From VBOC01 sp035635475 (GTDB lineage: Bacteria; Bacteroidota; Ignavibacteria; UBA10030; SZUA-254): 64,000 nucleotides of DNA. Position numbers and translations under genes: made by a program. Location: positions 1-64,000 of the forward strand of contig DASQAZ010000033.1 of the NCBI GenBank assembly GCA_035635475.1, read 5' to 3'. The notes below the pieces were generated by a model. The model was not told the origin of the DNA. It worked only from the letters and a program-made list of their open reading frames with translations, and searched no databases. Each line of letters starts with the position of its first letter. Position 1 is the first letter of the stretch. Positions 27,168 to 36,189 of the stretch are shown one piece after another.

Positions 27168-29228
27168 TTAGTGCAAGAATTGTCTACTATCGCCGGCTCG
27201 GATCTCTTCCAGATGTGTTAACCGGCTCCTGAGCTCCTCATCGCCGGGTTGCAGCTTCAGGGCCTGCCTCCATGTCGAATCGGCTTCCGATAGCATTCCT
27301 GACCGCTCATAGAATCCACCGATCGCCACGAGCAACTTGACGTCGTGCGGGAACGCCCGCCGAACCTCGGCAACCAATCCCGTCTCATCCCGCGTCGAGT
27401 CCGCGTGACCGCACGCGTCGGCCAGACCGTCGATCGCCTCGGCGGCGAATTCCGTCGAGGCGCCCCGCACTGCATTGACCAGCAGAGTTGTCAAATGCCC
27501 GCATTCCCGGTCGCGGTGCCCGACCCGTTCTTCCATGTATGATGCATAGTAAAGCGTTTGGGGAGAGTTCTCAATCTTTATTTCATCGTTGATCGATTGA
27601 AGGGCAACCGTCGTATCGCCCGTCTCGAATGCCGAGATTGCCAGGACAAAGCGCGCCTTCGGATAGTAAGGATAGCGCATCAGAAGCGTATCAATGTTCT
27701 TCCGGGCCTCGTGATAGCGGGCTTCGTGTGCTAACTGCGCGGCGAGATAAAGCCGGATTTCCGCAAGGTCGGGATCGTGCCGCAATGCCTGCGCATACTT
27801 GACCGACGATTCAGACGCCTTGTTCTGAATTCGCAGGAGGTCGCCCTCAAGAGCGTATCGCTGCGCGATATAACTATTCGAGACTCGGGGCACATACCAG
27901 GCGGCTAACAATCCGAACGCAAGGTAGGGCGCGAATCGCAGCGCCCTGAAGGAAGGAGGAAGGGAGATTGCGAGAGAATACGTCTTACCTACTCCGTCAC
28001 GCAACGATAATGCGGCAATCATCCAGAACGCGACTGCCACCGGCACTGTGCGAAGGTTCAAACTTGCAAGATTGTCCACGAGAATCGCGGCAATTCCCGA
28101 AGCGAAGGCCGCGATGTAGATCCGGTCGTTACCCTCCGAAGATTTTAATCCTTTTCCGACTGATCTGGCGTACAGGAATAGTACGGCCATCAAGGCGGTG
28201 AATCCTGCCGCCCCTGTCTCAGACAGGACCTCCAGGAATTCGTTGTGTGCATGCGCCACAATGTCCTCGGAGCGAGCCAGCCAGTAATCGGGTTCCCGGA
28301 ATTTTGGCAGGAAGACGGTAAAGTTACCGAGGCCCTGTCCGATGACCGGCGAATCCAGAAACGCATTCCATGCGCCGCGGTAAAAATACAACCTTCTCGT
28401 CACCGATGAGGCCGGGCCCGTTTCGAACGTCGCAAGCAGTCGTTGCTGAACCATTTGCGGAAATCCGATTATTAAAACCAGGCCGATCGCGAGGAGCGAC
28501 CCCAACATCATCCATTTAGTCTTCCGGGATCGCGAACTGAGGAAAATCAATGTCACAATGCCCGCGATGGCGCCCGCCCAGCCGCTGCGGGATTCGGTCG
28601 TGATCAGCAAATACGTCATCAGTATGGCGAGCAAACCCAGCAGAATCCGGTGCCTTGCGCGCCGGCTGGTCATGATCCGACTCGCGATGATCGGCAGCAT
28701 CGGCGCCAGGAATCCAGCAAAGTAGGTCACATTTCCAAACGTCGATACCGCTCCGCGCTCCTTCGGGATGAGAATGGCCTGCGAACCGCTTGACAGGTAA
28801 ATCTGCAGAACACCGGCGAGACTAGCGACAACAGAAACAGCGATGAAGGATCGGAGAAGCCTCTCACGCCCGGTGCGATCGGTCGATAAGCCGGCGCACA
28901 CTGCGAAGACCGCGAAATAACAGACAAGTCCCATGATTGCAGTCGCTCCCAAATTCAAGTTCTGCGCCTTCAGAAGCGAAATTGTTGCAAGAACGATGTA
29001 TGCGAGGAAGGCAAGGTGCATCCAGGAGAGTGTCGCGCGCAATTTCCCCGCTTCCAGCGCGCGCGAGATAGACACGGCGATCAGAAGGGCGCTCAATAGA
29101 TAGAGTATTGCCGGCTTCAATATCGTACCGTCGGAGACGTTCACAATCAGTACGAGAGCGGTTCCGGCGAAAACCAAAATCACCAGCCACTCGAACACCA
29201 AGGGGGGATTATCGTGGCGCGATACCAT
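27168..29228 (-). CDS. O-antigen ligase/polymerase-like membrane protein (Wzy_C) with C-terminal TPRs
   Basis: The ATG at 29228 is preferred over a TTG five codons upstream (29243). The roughly 686-residue protein has about ten to twelve transmembrane helices. The Wzy_C/O-antigen-ligase signature lies near the middle: GQGLGNF, then the periplasmic loop HAHNEFLEVLSETGAAG. Its histidines are the hallmark of the family that joins lipid-linked glycans. The C-terminal about 250 residues are TPR-like repeats (AQLAHEARYHEARKNIDTLL). It may ligate or polymerise a glycan on lipid or protein in the periplasm. Its neighbour at 24735-26804 has a matching membrane-plus-TPR plan, so they may share a glycosylation pathway. 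Confidence 0.82.
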   Translation of the reverse strand: MVSRHDNPPLVFEWLVILVFAGTALVLIVNVSDGTILKPAILYLLSALLIAVSISRALEAGKLRATLSWMHLAFLAYIVLATISLLKAQNLNLGATAIMGLVCYFAVFAVCAGLSTDRTGRERLLRSFIAVSVVASLAGVLQIYLSSGSQAILIPKERGAVSTFGNVTYFAGFLAPMLPIIASRIMTSRRARHRILLGLLAILMTYLLITTESRSGWAGAIAGIVTLIFLSSRSRKTKWMMLGSLLAIGLVLIIGFPQMVQQRLLATFETGPASSVTRRLYFYRGAWNAFLDSPVIGQGLGNFTVFLPKFREPDYWLARSEDIVAHAHNEFLEVLSETGAAGFTALMAVLFLYARSVGKGLKSSEGNDRIYIAAFASGIAAILVDNLASLNLRTVPVAVAFWMIAALSLRDGVGKTYSLAISLPPSFRALRFAPYLAFGLLAAWYVPRVSNSYIAQRYALEGDLLRIQNKASESSVKYAQALRHDPDLAEIRLYLAAQLAHEARYHEARKNIDTLLMRYPYYPKARFVLAISAFETGDTTVALQSINDEIKIENSPQTLYYASYMEERVGHRDRECGHLTTLLVNAVRGASTEFAAEAIDGLADACGHADSTRDETGLVAEVRRAFPHDVKLLVAIGGFYERSGMLSEADSTWRQALKLQPGDEELRSRLTHLEEIRAGDSRQFLH

Positions 29229-29369
29229 TGAGCGAAGCAGCAAAACTGAAGTTGTGTCAATTTATGGCAAAAGTCAAGCAAACCGGCGGAATCTGCGCGT
29301 TCAATGGGTTGACTTTCAGGCGTATTTTTGTTATATATGGAGCGCACGTTGAATCGATGAGGGCGAAAT

Positions 29370-30131
29370 ATGAAACAGCCGATGCAATCTTTGCTTGAGG
29401 CGTCAACGGAAGAACCGGCGAGAAGTGCAAAGGGGAAGCTCATCAGCGAACGTCGCGGGAAGCTTCTTTACCAGTCAGATAAACCCGACCTTTCGATCCA
29501 GGAATTCTCTACAAACGGCCTCGAAGAAGGGAAAAAGCGCTCCCGATCCAGGGATTTCAACGCCCTGAGGAATGAGATTTCCTGTTACTTGTTCGAATAC
29601 CTCGAAGGTTTTCGCATCCCCACTCACTTCGTCGATGGATTGTCCGAGACTGAGATGCTCGTGCGGCGCATGGAGACCATCCATCTCATGATCAAGATAT
29701 ATAATTGCGCGACGGGAGTGCTCACGAAGCGCTTCGGACTGAAAGAGGGCACGCCGTTAGAGTTTCCCGTCATGGAGCATTTCTACCTGCCTGAAAACCG
29801 GCCCGCGGCCTGGGTCAATGAGTATCACGTCTACGCCTTCGGCATCGCAAAGGCGGAGGAATTCAAGCAGATTAATCGGGCTGCGTCGAAGGTGAATGCC
29901 GTTCTGCGGGCGCTGTGCGACCGCCGGCAGCTTATGCTGGCAGACCTCCAACTTGAATTTGGGAGGTTGAAGGGTCAGGTTGTTTTGGGGGATGAACTCT
30001 CCCCAACGACGTGCCACTTCCTGGACCTGGCCGTCTCCGAGAAGGAAGGCCGCGATCGGTTTCATCCGGATCAGGAAAATGCCGTTTCCGCATTTTCGGA
30101 ACTGCGCGATCGACTGAAGTTAAGAGTATAG
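29370..30131 (+). CDS. purC: Phosphoribosylaminoimidazole-succinocarboxamide synthase
   Basis: The protein has 253 residues. PurC joins aspartate to CAIR using ATP to form SAICAR in purine synthesis. The family hallmarks are present: GKLLYQSDKPDLSIQEF at the ATP-binding N-terminus, the KRSRSRDFNALRNEIS segment, LVRRMETIHLMIKIYN, and the C-terminal LADLQLEFGR metal and substrate motif. The length is normal. It opens a plus-strand run of housekeeping genes that also contains purS and purQ, so several purine genes are close together. A psd gene follows within about a dozen bases. Confidence 0.97.
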   Translation: MKQPMQSLLEASTEEPARSAKGKLISERRGKLLYQSDKPDLSIQEFSTNGLEEGKKRSRSRDFNALRNEISCYLFEYLEGFRIPTHFVDGLSETEMLVRRMETIHLMIKIYNCATGVLTKRFGLKEGTPLEFPVMEHFYLPENRPAAWVNEYHVYAFGIAKAEEFKQINRAASKVNAVLRALCDRRQLMLADLQLEFGRLKGQVVLGDELSPTTCHFLDLAVSEKEGRDRFHPDQENAVSAFSELRDRLKLRV

Positions 30132-30143
30132 GAGATTCAGTCG

Positions 30144-30800
30144 ATATCGGCGATCACCAAATATGGCGCGGATACGGTTTTCAAGATATCATTGCTGGCG
30201 GCAGTCCTCTTGACGGGGGTGATGATCCTGCTGCGCAATGACGCGCTGAAGTATACGATCGCCGCCTGTATCGTCGCCGTTTTCCTTCTCGTCCTCAATT
30301 TCTTCCGCGATCCGGAGCGCACTGTTCCTTCGGGCGATGATCTCGTCGTTTCTCCCGCCGACGGCCGCGTGGTCGCCATACGGGATGTCTTCGAAGAAGA
30401 GTTTCTCAAGCTGCCCGCCGTGCAGATCAGTATCTTTATGTCGCCCCTCGACGTGCATGTGAACCGTTTTCCGATATCGGGCCGGATCGCCTGCTTCAGG
30501 CACGTGCCGGGAGACCATGGCGCGGCGTATGCCGACAAGTCGTCGGAGCGGAACGAGCGGACGCATATCGGGATCGAGAACGGGGGACGCAGATTGCTTG
30601 TTAAACAGATAGCGGGGGCCGTTGCCAGAAGGATCGTTGCCGACGTTCAGGTCGGACAAGCCGCCATGATCGGCGCACGATTCGGCATGATCAAATTCGG
30701 CTCGAGAGTCGACGTCATCATGCCGAAGCAATCGGTTGTAAAGATCGCATTGCACGACCGGGTCGTTGCCGGCGAAACGATCCTTGCCACACTCGCATGA
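30144..30800 (+). CDS. psd: Phosphatidylserine decarboxylase, with a non-canonical start codon
   Basis: The enzyme makes phosphatidylethanolamine from phosphatidylserine. Family marks are FFRDPERTVP, VSPADGRVV, the FMSPLDVHVNR motif and the self-cleavage site FGSRVDV, where the bond before Ser yields the pyruvoyl group. The first TTG in frame (30192) would cut off a conserved-looking N-terminus (ITKYGADTVFKISLLA). The frame is open back to the purC stop without any ATG, GTG or TTG. An ATA at 30144 sits nine bases after an AGGAG site and is taken as the start; an ATT at 30135 and ATC at 30153 are alternatives, as is a sequence error. pssA follows. Confidence 0.88.
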   Translation: MSAITKYGADTVFKISLLAAVLLTGVMILLRNDALKYTIAACIVAVFLLVLNFFRDPERTVPSGDDLVVSPADGRVVAIRDVFEEEFLKLPAVQISIFMSPLDVHVNRFPISGRIACFRHVPGDHGAAYADKSSERNERTHIGIENGGRRLLVKQIAGAVARRIVADVQVGQAAMIGARFGMIKFGSRVDVIMPKQSVVKIALHDRVVAGETILATLA

Positions 30801-30844
30801 CGCACACGGCGGGGATATTTTATGAACAACGTAGGAGAAGATGA

Positions 30845-31612
30845 ATGAGAATCACACGCGCGGTGGTCCCGAGCTTGTTTACGGTCCTCAATATGTTTTG
30901 CGGATTCGGGTCTGTCATACGCACGGCCCAGGGCGACTATGTTCTGGCCTCGTGGTTCATTCTGCTTGCGGCAGTGTTCGATGCGTTCGATGGCGTGATG
31001 GCGCGGATCACAAAGTCGTCGAGCGATTTCGGTGTTCAATTTGATTCCCTGTCCGACATCGTGTCGTTCGGGGTGGCTCCCTCTTTTCTGGTGTACAATC
31101 TCTACCTTCATACGCAGGAGCCGTTCGGCATGCTCGTGGCCTCGATGCCGATGGTGTTTGGCGCGCTCCGGCTCGCGCGCTTTAACTCGCAGCTTGGCAG
31201 TTACGATAGGGATTTTTTCAAGGGATTGCCGATTCCGGGGGCGGCAATGATGATCGCGGCGTTCGTGCTCTCGTTCTACCGCGAAGGCGCCGGGCTGAAC
31301 TCCCTCGAGACGTCGCTCCTCGTCCCGATGCTTATCATCCTGTCGCTCCTGATGGTCAGCTCCATGAAATACGACACGATCCCGAAATTTTCAACCCGCG
31401 GAATCAAGCAGCATCCCCTCCGCTTTACGATCGGCATTGCGGCGTTGACTGCGATCGCCATCACGAGGGGCCAGGCGCTCTTTCCTTTTCTAGTTTTTTA
31501 TGTTGCGACCGGACCCTTGCGATACATCGTCAGATTCATACAGCATTCGCTGCACCCGGTGGGAAAGAATCTGGAAGAGAAAGACACCGAAATAACAAGC
31601 GTGGATGTCTGA
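30845..31612 (+). CDS. pssA: CDP-diacylglycerol-serine O-phosphatidyltransferase
   Basis: The protein has 255 residues and makes phosphatidylserine from CDP-diacylglycerol and serine in the inner membrane. The CDP-alcohol phosphotransferase signature is complete: FDAFDGVMARITKSSSDFG followed by QFDSLSDIVSFGVAPS, that is DGx2ARx8Gx3Dx3D. About six to eight hydrophobic helices surround it. It stands 44 bases after psd, the next enzyme of the same pathway, so both steps to phosphatidylethanolamine are encoded together. Confidence 0.95.
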   Translation: MRITRAVVPSLFTVLNMFCGFGSVIRTAQGDYVLASWFILLAAVFDAFDGVMARITKSSSDFGVQFDSLSDIVSFGVAPSFLVYNLYLHTQEPFGMLVASMPMVFGALRLARFNSQLGSYDRDFFKGLPIPGAAMMIAAFVLSFYREGAGLNSLETSLLVPMLIILSLLMVSSMKYDTIPKFSTRGIKQHPLRFTIGIAALTAIAITRGQALFPFLVFYVATGPLRYIVRFIQHSLHPVGKNLEEKDTEITSVDV

Positions 31613-31628
31613 TGCCTGCGGTGATTAA

Positions 31629-31877
31629 TTGTACCTGGCGAAAATTACCGTAACGACGCGCAAATCGATCCTCGATCCCCAGGGCAAAGCCGTCCATCAC
31701 GCGCTCGCCAGCCTCGGGATGGAGGGGATCGTCGACGTTCGGATCGGAAAGTTCATCGAGATGAAGATCGACACGAAAACGACTCATTCGGCGGAAGAGA
31801 TCACCAGGGAAGCCTGCAAGAAGCTTCTGGCGAATCCCGTCATGGAGGACTTTGCGTTCTCCGTCGAAAAAGTCTGA
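31629..31877 (+). CDS. purS: Phosphoribosylformylglycinamidine synthase subunit PurS
   Basis: The protein has 82 residues and begins at TTG (31629). The PurS pattern is seen in LAKITVTTRKSILDPQGKAVHHALASLG, followed by VRIGKFIEMKID and the helical end. PurS links the PurL and PurQ subunits of FGAM synthase in organisms with the split enzyme, channelling ammonia. purQ follows after 60 bases. No purL is in the window. Confidence 0.93.
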   Translation: MYLAKITVTTRKSILDPQGKAVHHALASLGMEGIVDVRIGKFIEMKIDTKTTHSAEEITREACKKLLANPVMEDFAFSVEKV

Positions 31878-31937
31878 ACGGCCGGCCGTGCCGGCCACGG
31901 GAAATTCGTCAATCGAGGATGTAATCGTCTGGAGAGT

Positions 31938-32669
31938 ATGCCGAATATGAAATTTGGAGTCGTCGTCTTCCCCGGTTCGAACTGCGACCACGATGCCTAC
32001 GACGTGTTGAAACGCAGTTTCGGCCAGGAGACCCGCTTCCTGTGGCACAAAGATTCATCGCTTGGAGGTGTCGACGTCGTCATCCTGCCCGGCGGATTCT
32101 CCTACGGCGATTATCTGCGGTGCGGGGCCATAGCCCGGTTTTCCCCGATCATGAAGGAAGTCACGGCGTTTGCAGGCCGGGGCGGCGTTGTCCTGGGAAT
32201 TTGCAACGGATTTCAAATCTTGTGTGAAGCCGGACTTCTCCCAGGCGCGTTTCTGCGAAACGAGCGGCTGAACTTCGTCTGCGACTTCGTCAACCTGCGG
32301 GTCGAGAATGCTTCAACCCGGTTCACGGGCGCCTGTCAAAAAGGCGAGGTCCTTCAAATCCCGATCGCTCACGGGGAGGGAAATTACTATGCCGACGATC
32401 GGACATTAGAAACGCTCGAGGAGTACGAACGGATTCTGTTTCGATACTGCGAGGCGGACGGTTCGATCACCGCTTCTTCGAATCCGAACGGTTCCCGCTC
32501 CAATATCGCCGGGATCCTGAACCGGGCGGGAAATGTTATGGGCCTGATGCCGCACCCCGAGCGCGCATCCGATCCGATGCTGAGAAACACGGACGGGCGG
32601 AAAATCTTCCGCTCGCTCATTGAGAGTTTTGTTATGAAGGAACAGATCACCGATCTATCTATATCGTAG
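31938..32669 (+). CDS. purQ: Phosphoribosylformylglycinamidine synthase subunit PurQ (glutaminase)
   Basis: The protein has 243 residues, a class I glutamine amidotransferase that supplies ammonia for FGAM synthesis. The nucleophile is C89 in GICNGFQIL. The His-Glu pair is in LMPHPERAS near the end. FPGSNCDHDA at the start and GGFSYGDYLRCGAIAR are PurQ-specific. The start may be the ATG at 31938 or the one three codons later. It is slightly longer at the C-terminus than many PurQ proteins. It forms the purS-purQ pair with the gene upstream. Confidence 0.97.
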   Translation: MPNMKFGVVVFPGSNCDHDAYDVLKRSFGQETRFLWHKDSSLGGVDVVILPGGFSYGDYLRCGAIARFSPIMKEVTAFAGRGGVVLGICNGFQILCEAGLLPGAFLRNERLNFVCDFVNLRVENASTRFTGACQKGEVLQIPIAHGEGNYYADDRTLETLEEYERILFRYCEADGSITASSNPNGSRSNIAGILNRAGNVMGLMPHPERASDPMLRNTDGRKIFRSLIESFVMKEQITDLSIS

Positions 32670-32680
32670 AGGAGTTTGCT

Positions 32681-32878
32681 ATGTTTGGAAATCTGGGCAC
32701 GCCTGAAATACTGGTTATCGGTCTCGTGATCCTGGTGCTGTTTGGCGCGAAGAGGATTCCTGAGTTCATGCAGGGTCTTGGGAAGGGTGTACGCGAGTTC
32801 CGCAAAGCGGCCAAGGACATCCAGGAAGAGATCGAGAAGCCCGTTGAGCAGAAGAAAATCGACGACAAGCGCCCGTAA
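32681..32878 (+). CDS. tatA: Twin-arginine translocase subunit TatA/TatE
   Basis: The protein has 65 residues with the TatA plan: a short N-terminal transmembrane helix (PEILVIGLVILVLFG), the FGAKRIPEF hinge, the amphipathic helix GLGKGVREFRKAAKDI and a charged tail. It should form the Tat pore that exports folded proteins. AGAGGAG precedes the start. It lies 11 bases after purQ, and no tatB or tatC is nearby. Confidence 0.95.
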   Translation: MFGNLGTPEILVIGLVILVLFGAKRIPEFMQGLGKGVREFRKAAKDIQEEIEKPVEQKKIDDKRP

Positions 32879-32984
32879 GGGCGCCTGCGACCGCTCTTCA
32901 CCTGCCAGCGGGACGGCGCCGAACTCGGCGCGCTAGCTTCGAACCCGCTACCCGTCCAATCCGGAGATTCAGGAGACTCGATTA

Positions 32985-34400
32985 CTGGAAAATCTTCAGA
33001 CACTTCGCGGCCAACTCGCATCCGGCCGGATCACATGCGCCGGGATCGCTGAGCGATACCTCGCCACAATCGAAAAAAAGAACCATCTCAACGCGTTCCT
33101 GAAGGTGTTCAACCAAGAATCGCTCGCCCGCGCGCGTTCGATCGACGCCAAATTAGCGCAGGGGACGGCGGGCCCTCTTGCCGGGATGGTGATCGCCGTG
33201 AAGGACGTGATTTGCATGAAGCATAAAACTGTCACCTGCGGCTCGCGGATTCTCGAGCACTTCGAGTCGCCGTACGATGCGACCGTCATCGGCCGGCTGA
33301 ACGACGCCGACGCCATCCTCATCGGCAAAACGAACCTGGATGAATTTGCCATGGGATCTTCCACTGAAAATTCGGCCTATGGAGTCACGCTGAACCCGGT
33401 GGATGAATCCCGTGTCCCGGGCGGCTCGAGCGGCGGATCGGCGGTGGCCGTGGCCGCCGGGCTCGCAACGGCGGCGCTCGGAACCGATACGGGCGGATCG
33501 ATCCGCCAGCCCGCTGCGCTCTGCGGGGTGGTGGGATTCAAACCGACGTACGGGCGCGTCTCGCGATATGGACTCGTTGCGTTCGCGTCCTCGTTCGATC
33601 AAATCGGAGTATTCAGCACCACGGTTGCAGACGCCGCGCTCGTTCTTCGCGTCATCTCCGGCCATGATCCGTGCGATTCCACCTCGGTCATGCTGCCGGT
33701 ACCCGATTACGCCGCATCGCTCACCGGCAGCGTCCGGGGACTCAGGATCGGACTTCCAAAGGAGTACTTCACCCCGGCGCTCAATCAGGAGATCAGGGAT
33801 GGGATCATGGGCAAAGTCGACTTCCTGAAAAAGTCCGGGGCCACGGTGAAGGAAGTGTCGCTTCCTCATACGGACTACACGATAGCGACGTACTACATCC
33901 TGACGACCGCCGAGGCATCGTCCAACCTTGCCCGGTACGACGGCGCGCGATACGGGAGGCGGGCCGCAGAGACACACGATCTGATCGAGATGTATACGCG
34001 CTCGCGCAGTGAAGGGTTTGGAGATGAGGTGAAGAGGCGGATCATGCTGGGCACATATGTGTTGTCGGCGGGATACTACGACGCATATTATCGAAAAGGA
34101 CAGAAAGTGCGCCGGTTAATTAAAAAGGATTTCGATCGCGCGTTTCAAGAGTTCGATTGTCTGGTCACGCCGACCTCCCCCACGACCGCATTCAAGATAG
34201 GTCAAAAAGCCGACGATCCTTTGACGATGTACCTCTCCGATGTCTACACCGTCTCCGCGAACCTTGCCGGCTTACCCGGCGTCAGCATTCCCTGCGGTAC
34301 GGATCATCAGGGCCTGCCAATCGGCCTTCAGATTCTCGGCAAGCAGTTCGACGAGGAAACGATCCTTCGGGTGGCAGATTTCCTTGAAAAGAAGCGCTAA
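32985..34400 (+). CDS. gatA: Asp-tRNA(Asn)/Glu-tRNA(Gln) amidotransferase subunit A, likely CTG start
   Basis: GatA hydrolyses glutamine and passes ammonia to GatB for tRNA amidation. The Lys-Ser-cis-Ser triad is clear: K73 (AVKDV), S148 (GGSSGGSA) and S172 (DTGGSIRQP). The spacing is identical to K79/S154/S178 of the Staphylococcus enzyme. The first GTG in frame (33105) would remove conserved N-terminal sequence (ENLQTLRGQLASGRIT). The frame upstream holds no ATG, GTG or TTG before a stop at 32934. The CTG at 32985, eight to nine bases after AGGAGA, gives a protein of normal length. It stands alone, without gatB or gatC. sucD follows six bases later. Confidence 0.94.
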   Translation: MENLQTLRGQLASGRITCAGIAERYLATIEKKNHLNAFLKVFNQESLARARSIDAKLAQGTAGPLAGMVIAVKDVICMKHKTVTCGSRILEHFESPYDATVIGRLNDADAILIGKTNLDEFAMGSSTENSAYGVTLNPVDESRVPGGSSGGSAVAVAAGLATAALGTDTGGSIRQPAALCGVVGFKPTYGRVSRYGLVAFASSFDQIGVFSTTVADAALVLRVISGHDPCDSTSVMLPVPDYAASLTGSVRGLRIGLPKEYFTPALNQEIRDGIMGKVDFLKKSGATVKEVSLPHTDYTIATYYILTTAEASSNLARYDGARYGRRAAETHDLIEMYTRSRSEGFGDEVKRRIMLGTYVLSAGYYDAYYRKGQKVRRLIKKDFDRAFQEFDCLVTPTSPTTAFKIGQKADDPLTMYLSDVYTVSANLAGLPGVSIPCGTDHQGLPIGLQILGKQFDEETILRVADFLEKKR

Positions 34401-34406
34401 AATTCC

Positions 34407-35375
34407 ATGAGCATCCTGGTCGACAAGAATACACGCGTCGTCGTTCAGGGTATTACCGGCGGCGAGGGAACGTTCCATACGCAGCAGATGATCGAGTACG
34501 GCACAACCGTCGTCGGAGGCGTTACGCCCGGGAAGGGAGGGCTCCGATACGAGGGGAATGAAGAGCACCGGTTTCGAAAACCGGTCAGGGTGTTCAATAC
34601 GGTAGCGGAGGCAGTCGACAAGGAAGGCGCGAACGCATCGGTGATTTTCGTCCCCGCCCTTTTTGCCGCCGATGCCATCCTGGAAGCCGCCGCTACGGGT
34701 ATCAAGCTCATCGTGACGATTACCGAGGGCATACCCACGCAGGACATGGTGAAAGTCTACGGCTACCTGCAGTCCAGGGCGGTCCGCATGATCGGCCCGA
34801 ACTGTCCAGGGATCATCACGCCGGGAGAATGCAAGATCGGCATCATGCCCGGCTTCATCCACCGCCGGGGCCGCGTCGGCCTGATATCGCGCAGCGGAAC
34901 GCTGACCTATGAGGCCGTCTGGCAGGTGTCGGAACTCGGGATGGGCCAATCGACCTGTATCGGAATCGGCGGTGATCCGGTCATCGGGACCCGGTTCGTG
35001 GACGCCCTCAGACTCTTTGCCGACGACGATGGAACGGACGCGGTCATTCTCATCGGGGAGATCGGAGGCAGTTCGGAGGAAGAGGCTGCAGCCTTCGTGC
35101 GACGCGATTTCGGAAAGCCGGTCATCGGCTTCATCGCGGGCCGGACCGCGCCTCCGGGAAGGCGCATGGGCCACGCCGGGGCGATCATCGCCGGCGGAAA
35201 GGGGACCGCCGCAGAAAAAATGCAAGCGATGCGCGATGCCGGAATCCATGTGGTCGAGAATCCCGCGATGATCGGTGAAATGACGAGAAAGGTCCTGGGG
35301 AAGAAGCCCGCCAAGCGTGTCTTCCTTATGTCTCCCGCGAAACGGGCCGGAAAGGCAAAAGCGAAGGCCCGATGA
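34407..35375 (+). CDS. sucD: Succinyl-CoA ligase subunit alpha
   Basis: The protein has 322 residues. The alpha subunit binds CoA and carries the phospho-histidine in the TCA-cycle step between succinyl-CoA and succinate. Seen are the CoA-binding GITGGEGTFHTQQM and GGVTPGKGG, the GPNCPGIITP motif, and the active-site H256 in MGHAGAII. The last about 25 residues are an Ala/Lys/Arg-rich tail (PAKRAGKAKAKAR) not typical of the family. No sucC is in the window. Its stop overlaps the rhodanese start by four bases. Confidence 0.96.
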   Translation: MSILVDKNTRVVVQGITGGEGTFHTQQMIEYGTTVVGGVTPGKGGLRYEGNEEHRFRKPVRVFNTVAEAVDKEGANASVIFVPALFAADAILEAAATGIKLIVTITEGIPTQDMVKVYGYLQSRAVRMIGPNCPGIITPGECKIGIMPGFIHRRGRVGLISRSGTLTYEAVWQVSELGMGQSTCIGIGGDPVIGTRFVDALRLFADDDGTDAVILIGEIGGSSEEEAAAFVRRDFGKPVIGFIAGRTAPPGRRMGHAGAIIAGGKGTAAEKMQAMRDAGIHVVENPAMIGEMTRKVLGKKPAKRVFLMSPAKRAGKAKAKAR

Positions 35376-35740
35376 AACACTCCCCCGCTTTTCTTAAAAT
35401 AGTCGACGACGCAAAAAGCCGCATCAGACAGACGACCCCCGAAGAGGTCAAGGCACGGCTCGACCGGGGGGAGAAATTCGTGCTTGCCGACGTCCGCGAG
35501 GACAATGAATGGGAAGCCGGTCATATCAGGGGCTCGACCCATATCGGCAAGGGGGTCATCGAGCGGGACATTGAATCGAAAGTGCCCGATAAGAACACCG
35601 AGATTATTTTGTACTGCGGCGGAGGTTTCCGGTCCGCGCTTGCCGCCGACAATCTTCAAAAAATGGGTTACCGAAACGTCATCTCGATGGACGGTGGCTG
35701 GAGACGCTGGAATGAGCTCGGATATCCGACAGAGGAATAG
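35372..35740 (+). CDS. Rhodanese-like domain protein
   Basis: The 122-residue single-domain rhodanese has LADVREDNEWEAGHIRGSTHI at the start of the fold and an active-site loop YCGGGFRS with C82, which can carry persulfide sulfur. The ends SMDGGWRRWNELGYP fit the family. The protein is cytoplasmic, with no signal peptide. Coupling to sucD by ATGA suggests co-translation, and ndk follows after three bases. The specific sulfur acceptor is unknown. Confidence 0.9.
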   Translation: MKHSPAFLKIVDDAKSRIRQTTPEEVKARLDRGEKFVLADVREDNEWEAGHIRGSTHIGKGVIERDIESKVPDKNTEIILYCGGGFRSALAADNLQKMGYRNVISMDGGWRRWNELGYPTEE

Positions 35741-35743
35741 AAT

Positions 35744-36172
35744 ATGGCTCTCGAAAGAACGCTCGCGATTTTGAAGCCTGACTGCGTCAGGAAGAGGCTC
35801 ACGGGGGAGGTGATCGCCCGCATCGAGAAGGCTGGGTTCAAAATACTTGGATTGAAAAAAGTGCGCCTGAACGCGGAGACTGCGGGCGGCTTTTATGCCG
35901 TGCACAAGGGTAAGCCCTTTTATGGGGGCCTGGTCGAGTTCATGAGCTCCGGCCCGTGCGTTCCCATCGCACTTGAGAAGGGAAATGCGGTCGCAGATTT
36001 CCGATCGCTCATCGGCGCGACCGACCCGAAAGATGCCGCCGCGGGAACAATCCGCAAGCTTTTTGCTGACAACAAGGGGGAGAACATCGTCCACGGCTCG
36101 GATTCCGCGGAGAACGGAAACATTGAGATCGCGTTCTTTTTTTCAAATAAGGAGTTGATCGAAGCGGCCTGA
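35744..36172 (+). CDS. ndk: Nucleoside diphosphate kinase
   Basis: The protein has 142 residues, the normal length. It moves phosphate between nucleoside di- and triphosphates. The start (RTLAILKPDCV) and the phospho-histidine H117 in NIVHGSDS are diagnostic. It is the last gene of the run beginning at purC and converges with the SpoU-type methyltransferase gene 17 bases away. Confidence 0.97.
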   Translation: MALERTLAILKPDCVRKRLTGEVIARIEKAGFKILGLKKVRLNAETAGGFYAVHKGKPFYGGLVEFMSSGPCVPIALEKGNAVADFRSLIGATDPKDAAAGTIRKLFADNKGENIVHGSDSAENGNIEIAFFFSNKELIEAA

Positions 36173-36189
36173 GGAGAGGCTTGCCTTTA

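Noticed and set aside
34272..36094. Long minus-strand frames over gatA, sucD, the rhodanese and ndk
   Set aside because: All lie antisense to clearly identified housekeeping genes.
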